Source: Caballeronia cordobensis
GTDB lineage: Bacteria; Pseudomonadota; Gammaproteobacteria; Burkholderiales; Burkholderiaceae
NCBI RefSeq assembly: GCF_001544575.2
Contig: NZ_FCNY02000012.1
Location: forward strand, 1 to 64,000
Direction: 5' to 3'
DNA length: 64,000 bases
In this document: positions 54,738 to 63,040 of the stretch, in pieces
How positions within the stretch are numbered: the stretch's first letter is position 1
Layout: every line of letters starts with the position of its first letter
Notes under the pieces: generated by a model
The model's input: only the letters and a program-made list of their open reading frames with translations
Databases searched by the model: none
What the model was told of the DNA's origin: nothing
Program-made: the position numbers and the translations under genes

Positions 54738-54881
54738 AGCGAGCGCGTCAAAAAGCGCCCAAATGAAACAGGAAGCAACAGGACGAAACAAGTCGAAAGC
54801 GCCGTCAACGTTCCTGTAAGCCGCGCGTTATACCGGTGTCGCGCCGCTTTGGCGCTTACCGATGGTCCCGACTACACCCAT

Positions 54882-55376
54882 ATGGCCGCTCTCCCGCTCG
54901 AAGAACTCCGTCGTCAACAATCGCTTATTGCGCTCGTGCCGAAATCGGCGGGGCAATTGAAGACCGAACGCGAGCGCATCGTCGCGCGCCTGCAACTGCT
55001 GCTCAAAGCAACGATCGCCCTGGCGCTCGCGGGCGCGGCGCTGATCGCGTGGCTGCCGTTCTCGCCGGTGCCGCACGAATTCCGCTTCGGCGTGCAGGAA
55101 GTGCTCGGCGTCGCGGTGTTCGCGTCGTGCCTGTTCATCCTGCACGAGCGCGCCGAACTCGAACTCGGCCTTTACGACTACGAGCCGGTCGAGCAGACCA
55201 CGCAGGGCGAATTGCGCGCGCTGCTACACCGCGTGCCGGAAGGCGTGTCGTATCAGGAAGCGCTCGCCGCCGACCGGCGCACCTTCGTGACCGGCGAAGT
55301 CGACGGCATCCGCCGCCGCGCCGAAGCGTTCACGCCGAAGACGCTGCCCGCCGACGACGGCAACGCGGAAACCTGA
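54882..55376 (+). CDS. Two-helix membrane protein of unknown function
   Basis: A 164-residue protein. An amphipathic N-terminal helix with basic residues is followed by two membrane helices (about 40-60 and 72-95), with a Pro-rich turn between them (FSPVPHEF), and a cytoplasmic C-terminus with a helix-rich tail. I do not recognise the domain. ATG 54882 is taken as the start; a TTG 11 codons earlier is possible. A terminator follows at 55407. Confidence 0.6.
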   Translation: MAALPLEELRRQQSLIALVPKSAGQLKTERERIVARLQLLLKATIALALAGAALIAWLPFSPVPHEFRFGVQEVLGVAVFASCLFILHERAELELGLYDYEPVEQTTQGELRALLHRVPEGVSYQEALAADRRTFVTGEVDGIRRRAEAFTPKTLPADDGNAET

Positions 55377-55406
55377 AACGCCGCGCTGCCCGCAAGCCGC
55401 GCACCG

Positions 55407-55441
55407 AGCCGCCGCCCCGCATCGCGAGGCGGCGGCTTTTT
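55407..55441 (+). terminator. Rho-independent terminator
   Basis: A 10-bp GC stem (AGCCGCCGCC / GGCGGCGGCT) with an 11-nt loop is followed by a run of five T residues counting the stem end. It lies 30 bp after the membrane-protein stop. Confidence 0.82.
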
Positions 55442-55683
55442 ACATCGGCGCGGAAAATCGCCGCGCCTTGACGAGCGCCGCCGCGGCTCCTTCAATACGT
55501 GACAGATGCTGTCATCGACGCTCAAACTGTCACGGTCCGGGATGCATTCTGTCTCCGTGGGCGCGCGCCGCCCCATGCGGACGGGCCGTGAACCATGCGG
55601 GCACGGCGGGTGCTTGCCAAGCGCCTGGCCCTTCGCGAATCCGCGGACATCGAAACGAGGCCACGCCAATTGCAGGAGCCAGG
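55442..55683. other. Intergenic region with TGACAG half-sites
   Basis: No gene is seen here. A perfect inverted repeat TGACAG-ATG-CTGTCA lies at 55500-55514, with a further CTGTCA at 55527-55532, 18 bp after the previous copy. The three half-sites could form an operator for the partial glycosyltransferase gene that follows. No clear -10/-35 pair was found. Confidence 0.4.
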
Positions 55684-56277
55684 ATGCGAGCCACTTCCCT
55701 TTCCAGCTTGAGCGACGAATTCGCGCCCGCGCTCGTCCCGGACGAGCCGAGCGCCATGCCATGCGCGAACGCCGGCGCGCCGTCCGATGCCGATTACGAC
55801 GCGCTCGCCGCGTTCCACGGTATCGAGCGCGAGCGCCTGGTGCTGATCCATCCGGGCAGTCATCGCGATTCGCCTGCGTGGCCCGCCGAGCGTTACGCCG
55901 ATGTCGCCGATCAACTCGCCGCGGACGGCTGGCAGATCGCGATCGTCGGCGACGCGCCCGATCCCGAGCGCACCGCCGGCGTCCTCGGCGCGATGCAGAC
56001 GGCCGCGCTCTTTCTCGCGGGCGCGGTCGCGCCGCGCACCTTGCCGCGCCTCATCGCCAACGCGCGTCTGCTGGTCTCCGACGACGCCGCCGCGTCCTCG
56101 CCCATCGGCGCGGCCCGCGCGCTCGGCACGCCGCATATCGCGCTCGACGAGCTTCCGCGCGACACCGGCAGCGACGCGATCGCCGCCCGTGCGCGCGCCG
56201 CGCTCTCGAACACCGGCGACGCGCATCCGGGCGAGCCGTTCACGCTGCACATGCCCGCGGCGCACGAGTCCGCATAG
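55684..56277 (+). CDS. GT9 (heptosyltransferase)-like protein, C-terminal half only
   Basis: A 197-residue protein. Its core matches the C-terminal, nucleotide-sugar-binding half of GT9 enzymes: VLIHPGSHRDSPAWPAERY, WQIAIVGDAPD, LPRLIANARLLVSDD and IGAARALGTPHIAL. Full heptosyltransferases are about 350 residues; the N-terminal acceptor half is absent, and the upstream 240 bp do not encode it. GGAG precedes ATG 55684, so it may be expressed as a short protein or be a remnant. The usual ADP-heptose-binding Asp/Gly turn is partly kept. Confidence 0.6.
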   Translation: MRATSLSSLSDEFAPALVPDEPSAMPCANAGAPSDADYDALAAFHGIERERLVLIHPGSHRDSPAWPAERYADVADQLAADGWQIAIVGDAPDPERTAGVLGAMQTAALFLAGAVAPRTLPRLIANARLLVSDDAAASSPIGAARALGTPHIALDELPRDTGSDAIAARARAALSNTGDAHPGEPFTLHMPAAHESA

Positions 56278-56303
56278 CGCCGAATCACCTTTCGGGGGAC
56301 ATC

Positions 56304-56465
56304 ATGAACTTCGACATGCAGACCACGCCCATTCCGGATCCCATCGCGGACCCGAACCGCGACCCGGAATCCGATCCGTTCAGGCCGCCGTCGCCGGGGC
56401 ATCGGCCGGACGAGCCGCAGCATCCCGACGCGCCGCCGGACAAGGACCCGATCCGGCGCCTTTGA
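56304..56465 (+). CDS. Pro/Asp-rich disordered small protein, 53 residues
   Basis: GGGGGAC precedes ATG 56304. The protein is almost entirely Pro, Asp, Arg and His (IPDPIADPNRDPESDPF), so it should be disordered. It starts 26 bp after the GT9-like gene and may be co-transcribed. No family is recognised and no signal peptide is seen. Confidence 0.45.
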   Translation: MNFDMQTTPIPDPIADPNRDPESDPFRPPSPGHRPDEPQHPDAPPDKDPIRRL

Positions 56466-56599
56466 TCTGAAGAAACGCCCGCCCGGTCATCCGGGAATTC
56501 CCGCCCTACAACCCGCCGCGCCGCCTGCCGTAAAGCGGACATGCGGCGGCATGCGCCGTCGCACAAGGGATAGACAACGCAAAAGGCGACGGGCGCACT

Positions 56600-58150
56600 A
56601 TGAACAGAATGACGTTGAACAAAAAGCTTGGCTCGCTGATCGCCGTGCTGTGGATCGGCTTGATCGCGATCGGGATCATCGGGGCGTGGCAGAACCGGAC
56701 GTCGATGATCGACGACCGCAAGGAGCAGTTGAAGACCCTCGTCAACGAGGCGCACGCGATCACGGCGCATTACGCGGCGCTCGCGGCGAACAAGACGATC
56801 ACCGAAGAAGAAGCGAAAAAGCGCGCGCTCGAAGTGGTCGGCGCGATCCGCTACGGCACGGACGGCTATCTCTCCATCAACGATTCGCGTCCGAAGATGG
56901 TGATGCATCCGATCAAGCCCGGCATGGTCGGGCAGGATCTGTCGACGTACACGGACCCGGCGGGCAATCGCCTGTTCGTCGATATCGTGAAGGCGGGCGA
57001 TCAGCCCGGCGGCGGCTTCGTCAGCTATCTGTGGCCCAAGCCGGGCAGCGACAAGCCGGTCGGCAAGCTCTCGTATTCCCAGCGCTTCGCGCAGTGGGAC
57101 TGGTATCTCGTCACCGGCATGTACATGGACGACGTGCAGAGCGCGTTCTACGCGAGCGCGCTGCGCTGGCTCGCGATCACGGCACTGCTCGGCGGCATCG
57201 CGACGGCGGCGATGCTGATCGTCCTGCGCAGCATCAAGCGCAATCTCGGCGGCGAACTGGAACTCGCGGTCGGCGCGGCGCATCGCATCGCGCAGGGCGA
57301 CCTGACCGCCGCCGTCGATGTGCATCCGAACGACACGACCAGCCTGTTGCACGCGCTCAGCGTGATGCAGCGCGGGCTCGTGGAAACGGTCGGGCGCGTG
57401 CGCAATGGCACGGAAAACATCAACGTGGGCGCATCGGAAATCGCCGCGGGCAATACCGACCTGTCGCAGCGCACCGAGGAGCAGGCGGCGGCGCTCGTGC
57501 AGACCGCGTCGAGCATGGACCAGATGACCGCCAACGTGAAGAACAACGCCGAAAGCGCGGCGCAGGCGGCACGTCTCGCGGAACAGGCGGCGGACGTGGC
57601 GACGCGCGGCAGCGGCGTCGTCGATGACGTGATCGACACGATGACGCGCATCACGGCGAGTTCGCAGCAGATCGGCGACATCATCGGCGTGATCGACGGC
57701 ATCGCCTTCCAGACGAACATTCTTGCTTTGAACGCAGCGGTCGAGGCGGCGCGCGCGGGCGAACAGGGACGCGGCTTCGCGGTCGTCGCGGCGGAAGTGC
57801 GCAGCCTCGCGCAGCGCTCGGCGACGGCGGCGAAGGAAATCAAGGCGCTCATCGAGACTTCGACGCAGACGGTGGAGCAAGGCGCATCGCTCGTGTCGAA
57901 CGCCGGCGCGACGATGACCGAGATCGTGCAGTCGGTGCGCCGCGTCAACGAGATTCTCGACGAGATCAGCCACGCATCGCGCGAGCAAAGCGCGGGCATC
58001 GAACAGGTGAACCGCGCGGTCGTGGAGATGGATCAGGTGACGCAGCAGAACGCCGCGCTCGTCGAGGAGGCCGCCGCCGCCGCGCATTCGCTGAAGGATC
58101 AGGTGGACGTGCTGCGCGAGGCGATCGGGAGTTTCAGGTTGCCGGCGTGA
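56600..58150 (+). CDS. Methyl-accepting chemotaxis protein with Cache-type sensor
   Basis: A 516-residue chemoreceptor. Membrane helix 1 (about 11-30) is followed by a periplasmic sCache_2-like domain (about 35-185, with YGTDGYLSINDSRPKMVMHP and WDWYLVTGMYMDDV), helix 2 (about 190-212) and a HAMP domain. The long coiled-coil signalling domain has the hairpin tip IDGIAFQTNILALNAAVEA. No CheR-tethering pentapeptide is seen at the C-terminus. It signals ligand binding to CheA/CheW. Cache domains of this kind often bind small organic acids. Confidence 0.92.
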   Translation: MNRMTLNKKLGSLIAVLWIGLIAIGIIGAWQNRTSMIDDRKEQLKTLVNEAHAITAHYAALAANKTITEEEAKKRALEVVGAIRYGTDGYLSINDSRPKMVMHPIKPGMVGQDLSTYTDPAGNRLFVDIVKAGDQPGGGFVSYLWPKPGSDKPVGKLSYSQRFAQWDWYLVTGMYMDDVQSAFYASALRWLAITALLGGIATAAMLIVLRSIKRNLGGELELAVGAAHRIAQGDLTAAVDVHPNDTTSLLHALSVMQRGLVETVGRVRNGTENINVGASEIAAGNTDLSQRTEEQAAALVQTASSMDQMTANVKNNAESAAQAARLAEQAADVATRGSGVVDDVIDTMTRITASSQQIGDIIGVIDGIAFQTNILALNAAVEAARAGEQGRGFAVVAAEVRSLAQRSATAAKEIKALIETSTQTVEQGASLVSNAGATMTEIVQSVRRVNEILDEISHASREQSAGIEQVNRAVVEMDQVTQQNAALVEEAAAAAHSLKDQVDVLREAIGSFRLPA

Positions 58151-58159
58151 GGGCTTCGA

Positions 58160-59356
58160 TCACGCGAGGAACCGCTCCACCAGCCGCGCCCAATAAGCGG
58201 CGCCCACCGGCAGATTCTTGTCGTTGAAATCGTAATGCGGGTTGTGGACCATGCAGCCGTCCTCACCCGCGCCGTTGCCAATGCGCAGGAACGAGCCCGG
58301 CCGTTCCTGCAGCATGAACGCGAAATCCTCGCTGCCCATCAGCAGATCCGCGTGCGCGACGACATTCTCCTCGCCCACCAGTTCGCGCGCCACTTCAATC
58401 GCGAACTCCGTTTCGGCGTCGGAATTCACGACGACCGGATAGCCTTCCAGATACGTGACCGTGGCCTTCGCGCCGTAGCTCGCGGCCTGCGCTTCGACCA
58501 GTTCCTTGATGCGGCGCTTGAGCAGTTCGCGAGTTTGCGGGCTGAACGAACGCACCGAGAGTTCGAGCGTCGCGCGGTTCGGAATGACGTTGTTGACCGT
58601 GCCCGCGTGCATCGAGCCGACAGTGACGACCGCCGGCTGCGCCGGATCGACATTGCGCGCGACGATCGTCTGCAGCGCCATCACGATGCTCGCGGTCACG
58701 ACCACCGGATCGACGCACAGATGCGGACGCGCCGCGTGCCCGCCGACGCCCTCGATCGCGATCGACACCTGATCGCCCGCCGCCATGAACGGCCCCTTGC
58801 GAAACAGGAACGTGCCCGGCTGCGCTCCCGGATGGTTGTGCACGCCGAACACGGCATCGCAATGAAAGCGCTCGAAGAGCCCTTCCTTGATCATCTGCTG
58901 CGCGCCGCTCGGCACGCCGTGCTCTTCTGCCGGCTGAAAATACAGATGCACCGTGCCGTTGAAGCGGCGCGTGCGCGCGAGATGGCGCGCGGCGCCGAGC
59001 AGCATCGTCGTGTGGCCGTCGTGGCCGCATGCGTGCATCTTGCCGTGCGTCTCGCTCGCCCAGGGCTTGCCGCTCTGCTCGATGATCGGCAACGCGTCCA
59101 TGTCCGCGCGCAGGCCGATACTTTTCGCACCGCCGCCCGCTTTCAGCGTGCCGACGACGCCCGTGCCGCCGACGCCGCGCGTCACCGTCCAGCCCCATTC
59201 CTCCAGCCGTTCGGCGACGAGCGCCGCGGTGCGCGTCTCTTCGTACGAGAGTTCCGGATGGCGGTGAATGTCGTGGCGAATCTCGCGCAACGCGGGCGCG
59301 TCGTCGGACAGATCGGCAATGACGGTAAAGGGTCGGTCGGATGAAGCAGTCGTCAT
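58160..59356 (-). CDS. M20-family amidohydrolase (hippurate-hydrolase-like)
   Basis: A 398-residue metallo-amidohydrolase of the M20D group: metal and catalytic motifs RADMDALP, HACGHDGHT and YFQPAEEHG, with the final ligand His in MVHNPHYDF. The lid domain occupies about residues 190-300. It removes the acyl group from an N-acyl amino acid or related amide in the cytosol. ATG at 59356 has GAGGG upstream. It is convergent with the chemoreceptor, 9 bp away. Confidence 0.9.
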   Translation of the reverse strand: MTTASSDRPFTVIADLSDDAPALREIRHDIHRHPELSYEETRTAALVAERLEEWGWTVTRGVGGTGVVGTLKAGGGAKSIGLRADMDALPIIEQSGKPWASETHGKMHACGHDGHTTMLLGAARHLARTRRFNGTVHLYFQPAEEHGVPSGAQQMIKEGLFERFHCDAVFGVHNHPGAQPGTFLFRKGPFMAAGDQVSIAIEGVGGHAARPHLCVDPVVVTASIVMALQTIVARNVDPAQPAVVTVGSMHAGTVNNVIPNRATLELSVRSFSPQTRELLKRRIKELVEAQAASYGAKATVTYLEGYPVVVNSDAETEFAIEVARELVGEENVVAHADLLMGSEDFAFMLQERPGSFLRIGNGAGEDGCMVHNPHYDFNDKNLPVGAAYWARLVERFLA

Positions 59357-59457
59357 GAAAAAGCCCTCGATGCGGTACAGGGAAAACGGCGCACATGATC
59401 CTCCACATGCGCGCGCGTTTCCAGTGTTCGCGCGAAATTTCGGTCGAATTGGCAAAA

Positions 59458-60945
59458 TCAGCGCAAAAACCGGTCGATGACACCGGCAAGCTTCTCGAAA
59501 GCCGGCGCGATATCCTCATCCGGCACGCAGGCATAGCCAATCAGCAAGCCCGATTCCGCGTCCGGCCGATGCGCGTAATACCCCGACAGCGGCCGCACCA
59601 CAATGTTCTCTTCGAGCGCGGCGGCGGCGAGCGCGCGATCGTCGACGTGTTGCGGCAGCTTCAGCACGAGATGCAGCCCGGCATCCCCGCCCGCGATGGC
59701 GAGCGTGTCGCCGTAGCGCTGCGCGATCGTCGCGAGCATCGTGTCGCGCCGCTGGCTGTAAAGCGCGCGCATGCGCCGGATATGCGACGTGAAATGCCCC
59801 TCGCCGATGAATTCCGCGAGCACCGCCTGCTGCAGCAGCTGCCCTTCGCGATAGAGCTCGGCGCTCGCCGTGGCGAAGCTCTCCGCGAGCGCCTCCGGCA
59901 CGACCACATAGCCGATGCGCAGCCCCGGAAACAGCGTCTTGCCGAAGCTGCCGACATAGATCACCTGGCCGGCCGTGTCCATGCCCTGCAGCGACGCGAG
60001 CGGCCGGCTGCCATAGCGAAACTCGCTGTCGTAGTCGTCCTCGACGATCCAGCAGCGATGCTGGCGCGCATATTCGAGCAGCATGCGGCGGCGCGCGAGG
60101 CTCATGACCATGCCGAGCGGATACTGATGCGACGGCGTGACGAGCATCAGCCGGGGCGGCGCGGCCAGATCGGCGGGCGCGGGCGCGATGCCTTCGGCGT
60201 CGACGGGAATCGCCTTCAGATCGAGCCCCGACACCTGCAGCACGCTGCGCACGCCCCAGTAGCACGGGTCTTCGGTCCAGATCGTGTCGCCGGCATCCGC
60301 GAGCAGGCGCGCGGCAAGATCGATCGACTGATGGATGCCGGTCGTCACGACAATCTGTTCCGGCGTGCAGCGCACCGAGCGCGACGTGCGCAGATAGTCC
60401 GCGAGCGCGTGGCGCAGGCCCGCGTGGCCGCCGCCGGGCGCGTAGGTCAGAAGCTCCGGGACCGGCTTGCGCCAGTATTTCGCGTGCAGCCGGTTCCATA
60501 CGCGCGACGGAAACCGCGATACGTCGGGCACGCCCGGCATGAACGCGCCGCCCTGGCGCCTGGACACGCCCGCGCCCGCGATCAACCGCGACCCGCGCGC
60601 GGAGAGCGTCGATTGCGCTGCGGCGCGCGTGCTTTCGGCCGTGGGCGCGTCGTCGAAGAGGATGTCGTCGGGCGCGCTGTCCGCGACGAACGTGCCGCGT
60701 CCCGTCGCCGACGACACGTAGCCTTCGAGCGCCAGTTGCTCGTACACCTGCGTGACCGTGTTGCGCCCGACGCCGAGTTCCGTCGCAAGCAGCCGCGACG
60801 ACGGCACCTTCGCGCCCGCCGCCAGCTCGCGCGTGAGGATCGCCTGCTGCAAAAGCCGATGCAGTTGCCGGTAGATCGGCTGGCCGTTCGTGCGGTCGAT
60901 GCGCTGCGCGAGCCAGTCGGACAGCACACTTGCGCGCGTGGACAT
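59458..60945 (-). CDS. MocR/GabR-type PLP-dependent regulator of gabT
   Basis: A 495-residue MocR protein. An N-terminal GntR winged helix (about 20-85; SSRLLATELGVGRNTVTQVYEQL) is joined by a linker to an aminotransferase-like domain with DDYDSEF and the PLP lysine in VGSFGKTLFPGLRIGY. It is divergent from the GABA aminotransferase gene, matching GabR, which activates gab genes when GABA and PLP bind. It could act as a repressor of itself. Confidence 0.88.
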   Translation of the reverse strand: MSTRASVLSDWLAQRIDRTNGQPIYRQLHRLLQQAILTRELAAGAKVPSSRLLATELGVGRNTVTQVYEQLALEGYVSSATGRGTFVADSAPDDILFDDAPTAESTRAAAQSTLSARGSRLIAGAGVSRRQGGAFMPGVPDVSRFPSRVWNRLHAKYWRKPVPELLTYAPGGGHAGLRHALADYLRTSRSVRCTPEQIVVTTGIHQSIDLAARLLADAGDTIWTEDPCYWGVRSVLQVSGLDLKAIPVDAEGIAPAPADLAAPPRLMLVTPSHQYPLGMVMSLARRRMLLEYARQHRCWIVEDDYDSEFRYGSRPLASLQGMDTAGQVIYVGSFGKTLFPGLRIGYVVVPEALAESFATASAELYREGQLLQQAVLAEFIGEGHFTSHIRRMRALYSQRRDTMLATIAQRYGDTLAIAGGDAGLHLVLKLPQHVDDRALAAAALEENIVVRPLSGYYAHRPDAESGLLIGYACVPDEDIAPAFEKLAGVIDRFLR

Positions 60946-60949
60946 CGAT

Positions 60950-61007
60950 TGGCTCCTATAGATTTATTGAAATGGCTCTGAACTTAAGGGCCAAATCTTA
61001 CTATAGT
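60950..61007. promoter_or_regulatory. Divergent gabT/mocR promoter region with TGGCTC-type repeats
   Basis: TGGCTCC (60950) and TGGCTCT (60973) are direct repeats 23 bp apart. AGGGCCA (60987-60993) is a near inverted copy of the second. TATAGT (61002-61007) is a plausible gabT -10 box. MocR proteins often bind paired direct and inverted half-sites in such a layout. Assignment is by eye. Confidence 0.45.
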
Positions 61008-61069
61008 CGTCACTGTGTTCGATTCGGCCTCGCCGACCCATCCGCTACCGCTTCAAGGAGAATCCCGCC

Positions 61070-62365
61070 GTGACCAGCAATCTGAAGAACGCCGCCCTGC
61101 AAGCCCGCAAGAATGCCGCGACCCCGCGCGGCGTCGGCGTGATGTGCGATTTCTACGCGGCGCGGGCCGAGAACGCGGAACTGTGGGACGTCGAGGGCCG
61201 GCGCTTCATCGATTTCGCGGCGGGTATCGCGGTGTGCAACACGGGGCATCGCCATCCGAAGATCGTCGAGGCGATCCGCGCGCAGCTCGACTGCTTCACG
61301 CACACCGCGTATCAGATCGTGCCGTACGAATCGTATGTGTCGCTCGCGGAAAAGATTTCCGCGCGCGCGCCGTCCACGTATCCGAACAAGACCGCGTTTT
61401 TCACGACCGGCGCGGAAGCCGTCGAGAACGCGGTGAAGATCGCGCGCGTCGCAACGGGCCGTCCGGGCGTGATCGCCTTCACGGGCGGCTTTCACGGCCG
61501 CACGCTGATGGGCATGGCGCTGACCGGCAAGGTCGTGCCGTACAAGATCGGCTTCGGGCCGTTCCCGTCGGACGTGTTTCACGCGCCGTTTCCCAATGCG
61601 CTGCACGGCGTGTCGGTGGACGATTCGCTGCGCGCGCTCGAGCATCTGTTCAAGGCCGATATCGACCCAACGCGCGTCGCGGCGATCATCTTCGAACCCG
61701 TACAGGGCGAAGGCGGCTTTAATCCGGCGCCGGTCGAATTCGTGCGCGGCCTGCGCAGGATTTGCGACGAGCTTGGCATTCTGCTCATCGCCGATGAAGT
61801 GCAGACCGGCTTCGCGCGCACCGGCAAGCTTTTCGCGATGGAGCACTACGATGTCGTCCCCGATCTGATGACGATCGCGAAGTCGCTGGCGGGCGGCATG
61901 CCGCTGTCGGGCGTCGTCGGGCGCGCGGACATCATGGACGCGGCGGCCCCCGGCGGTCTGGGCGGCACGTATGCGGGCAATCCGCTGGCGGTGGCGGCGG
62001 CGCACGCGGTGCTCGACATCATCGACGAGGAAGCACTGTGCGAGCGCGCTGTCGTGCTCGGCGACAAGCTCAAGGCGAAACTCGAATCGCTCAGGCGCGA
62101 TGTGCCGCAGATCGCGGATGTGCGCGGGCCTGGTGCGATGATCGCGGTCGAGTTCTGCACGCCGGGTTCCAATGATGCGGATGCTGCGTTTGCCAAGCTC
62201 GTGCAGACGCGCGCGCTGGAGCGCGGGTTGTTGCTGCTCGTGTGTGGGGTGTATTCGAACGTCGTTCGGTTCTTGTTTCCGCTCACGATTCAGGATCAGG
62301 TTTTTGATGAGGCTTTGGGGATTCTTGAAGAGGTTTTGATGGAGAGTGTTGGCGTGGCGGTTTGA
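61070..62365 (+). CDS. gabT: 4-aminobutyrate aminotransferase
   Basis: A 431-residue class III PLP aminotransferase. Visible are FTTGAEAVENAVKIAR, FHGRTLMGMALTGK, IFEPVQGEGGF, LIADEVQTGFARTG (PLP Asp) and the Schiff-base lysine in MTIAKSLAGGMPLSGV. It converts GABA and 2-oxoglutarate into succinic semialdehyde and glutamate. The start is GTG at 61070 with AAGGAG 9 nt upstream. It is divergent from MocR. Its natural partner gabD follows, but only after repeat copy C. Confidence 0.93.
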   Translation: MTSNLKNAALQARKNAATPRGVGVMCDFYAARAENAELWDVEGRRFIDFAAGIAVCNTGHRHPKIVEAIRAQLDCFTHTAYQIVPYESYVSLAEKISARAPSTYPNKTAFFTTGAEAVENAVKIARVATGRPGVIAFTGGFHGRTLMGMALTGKVVPYKIGFGPFPSDVFHAPFPNALHGVSVDDSLRALEHLFKADIDPTRVAAIIFEPVQGEGGFNPAPVEFVRGLRRICDELGILLIADEVQTGFARTGKLFAMEHYDVVPDLMTIAKSLAGGMPLSGVVGRADIMDAAAPGGLGGTYAGNPLAVAAAHAVLDIIDEEALCERAVVLGDKLKAKLESLRRDVPQIADVRGPGAMIAVEFCTPGSNDADAAFAKLVQTRALERGLLLLVCGVYSNVVRFLFPLTIQDQVFDEALGILEEVLMESVGVAV

Positions 62366-62393
62366 TTTTTTTTCGCCGGATCCCGTTTTCGCC

Positions 62394-62960
62394 GGATCCC
62401 GATTTCGCGTTGGTTTATTAGCACTGCCCCTGTGCGGGGCGGCACCTACTTTCTTTGCTGCTGCAAAGAAAGTAGGCAAAGAAAGCAGCCTTCTCACCGC
62501 CCGCGGTCACACGCACGTTGGCCATTTTTCTCCTCGGAGAACGGCCCTCGCCTAAAGAGTGCCCTCGTAAACCCATCGGGCTTGGATCGCGCACGGTCTG
62601 ACAAGCCAGTGCGCGAAGCGCGCTGGCTCAGCGCGAAATAGCTTCGGCACAGCGCTACGCGCTGCCGTTGGGTATGCAAGGGAAACCCATCGGCCGCGAA
62701 GCGGGCCGGAGCTTGAAATGGCTGTACCCGTTTGTTGGGCGGCGCGACGTGACGGATCGTGCGCGATCCAAGCCCGATTGGGCTTGTGAGGGCACTCTTT
62801 AGGCGAGGGCCGTTCCCCGAGGAGAAGAATGGCCAACGTGCGTGTGACCGCGGGCGGTGACAAAGCTGCTTTCTTTGGTGACTTTCTTTGCAGCAGCAAA
62901 GAAAGTTACCCCCGCCCCGGGGAGGGGCAGTGCTAATAAACCAACACGAAAACGGGATCC
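62394..62960. repeat. Inverted-arm dispersed repeat, copy C (567 bp), centre inverted
   Basis: Arms run from GGATCCC at 62394 and to GGGATCC ending at 62960. Both ends are of the TTTATTAGCACTGCCCC type. The central segment is reversed relative to copies A and B and is about 35 bp shorter. Stems lie at 62445-62476 and 62878-62909; the left one has CCT/AGG at its base where every other arm has GTG/TAC or the equivalent. Small ATG frames of 35 codons are complete in both arms (minus 62525 to 62418; plus 62829 to 62936). A second GGATCCC copy lies just outside the left end. Confidence 0.9.
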
Positions 62961-62969
62961 GGCAACAAA

Positions 62970-63017
62970 GCAAACGCAATCGCAATCGCAATCGCGAACG
63001 CGAACGCAAACGCAACC
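62970..63017. repeat. Hexanucleotide tandem repeat, eight units
   Basis: Eight imperfect 6-bp units of the form GCRAHC (GCAAAC, three GCAATC, two GCGAAC, GCAAAC, GCAACC) lie between repeat copy C and the gabD start codon, ending 23 bp before the ATG. Unit number could change by slippage and alter the leader. Confidence 0.8.
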
Positions 63018-63040
63018 CCCACCGCCCAAAAGGCAAAAAA

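Noticed and set aside
62967..63020. Possible CRISPR-like array
   Set aside because: The units are 6 bp and contiguous, with no spacers. It is a simple tandem repeat.
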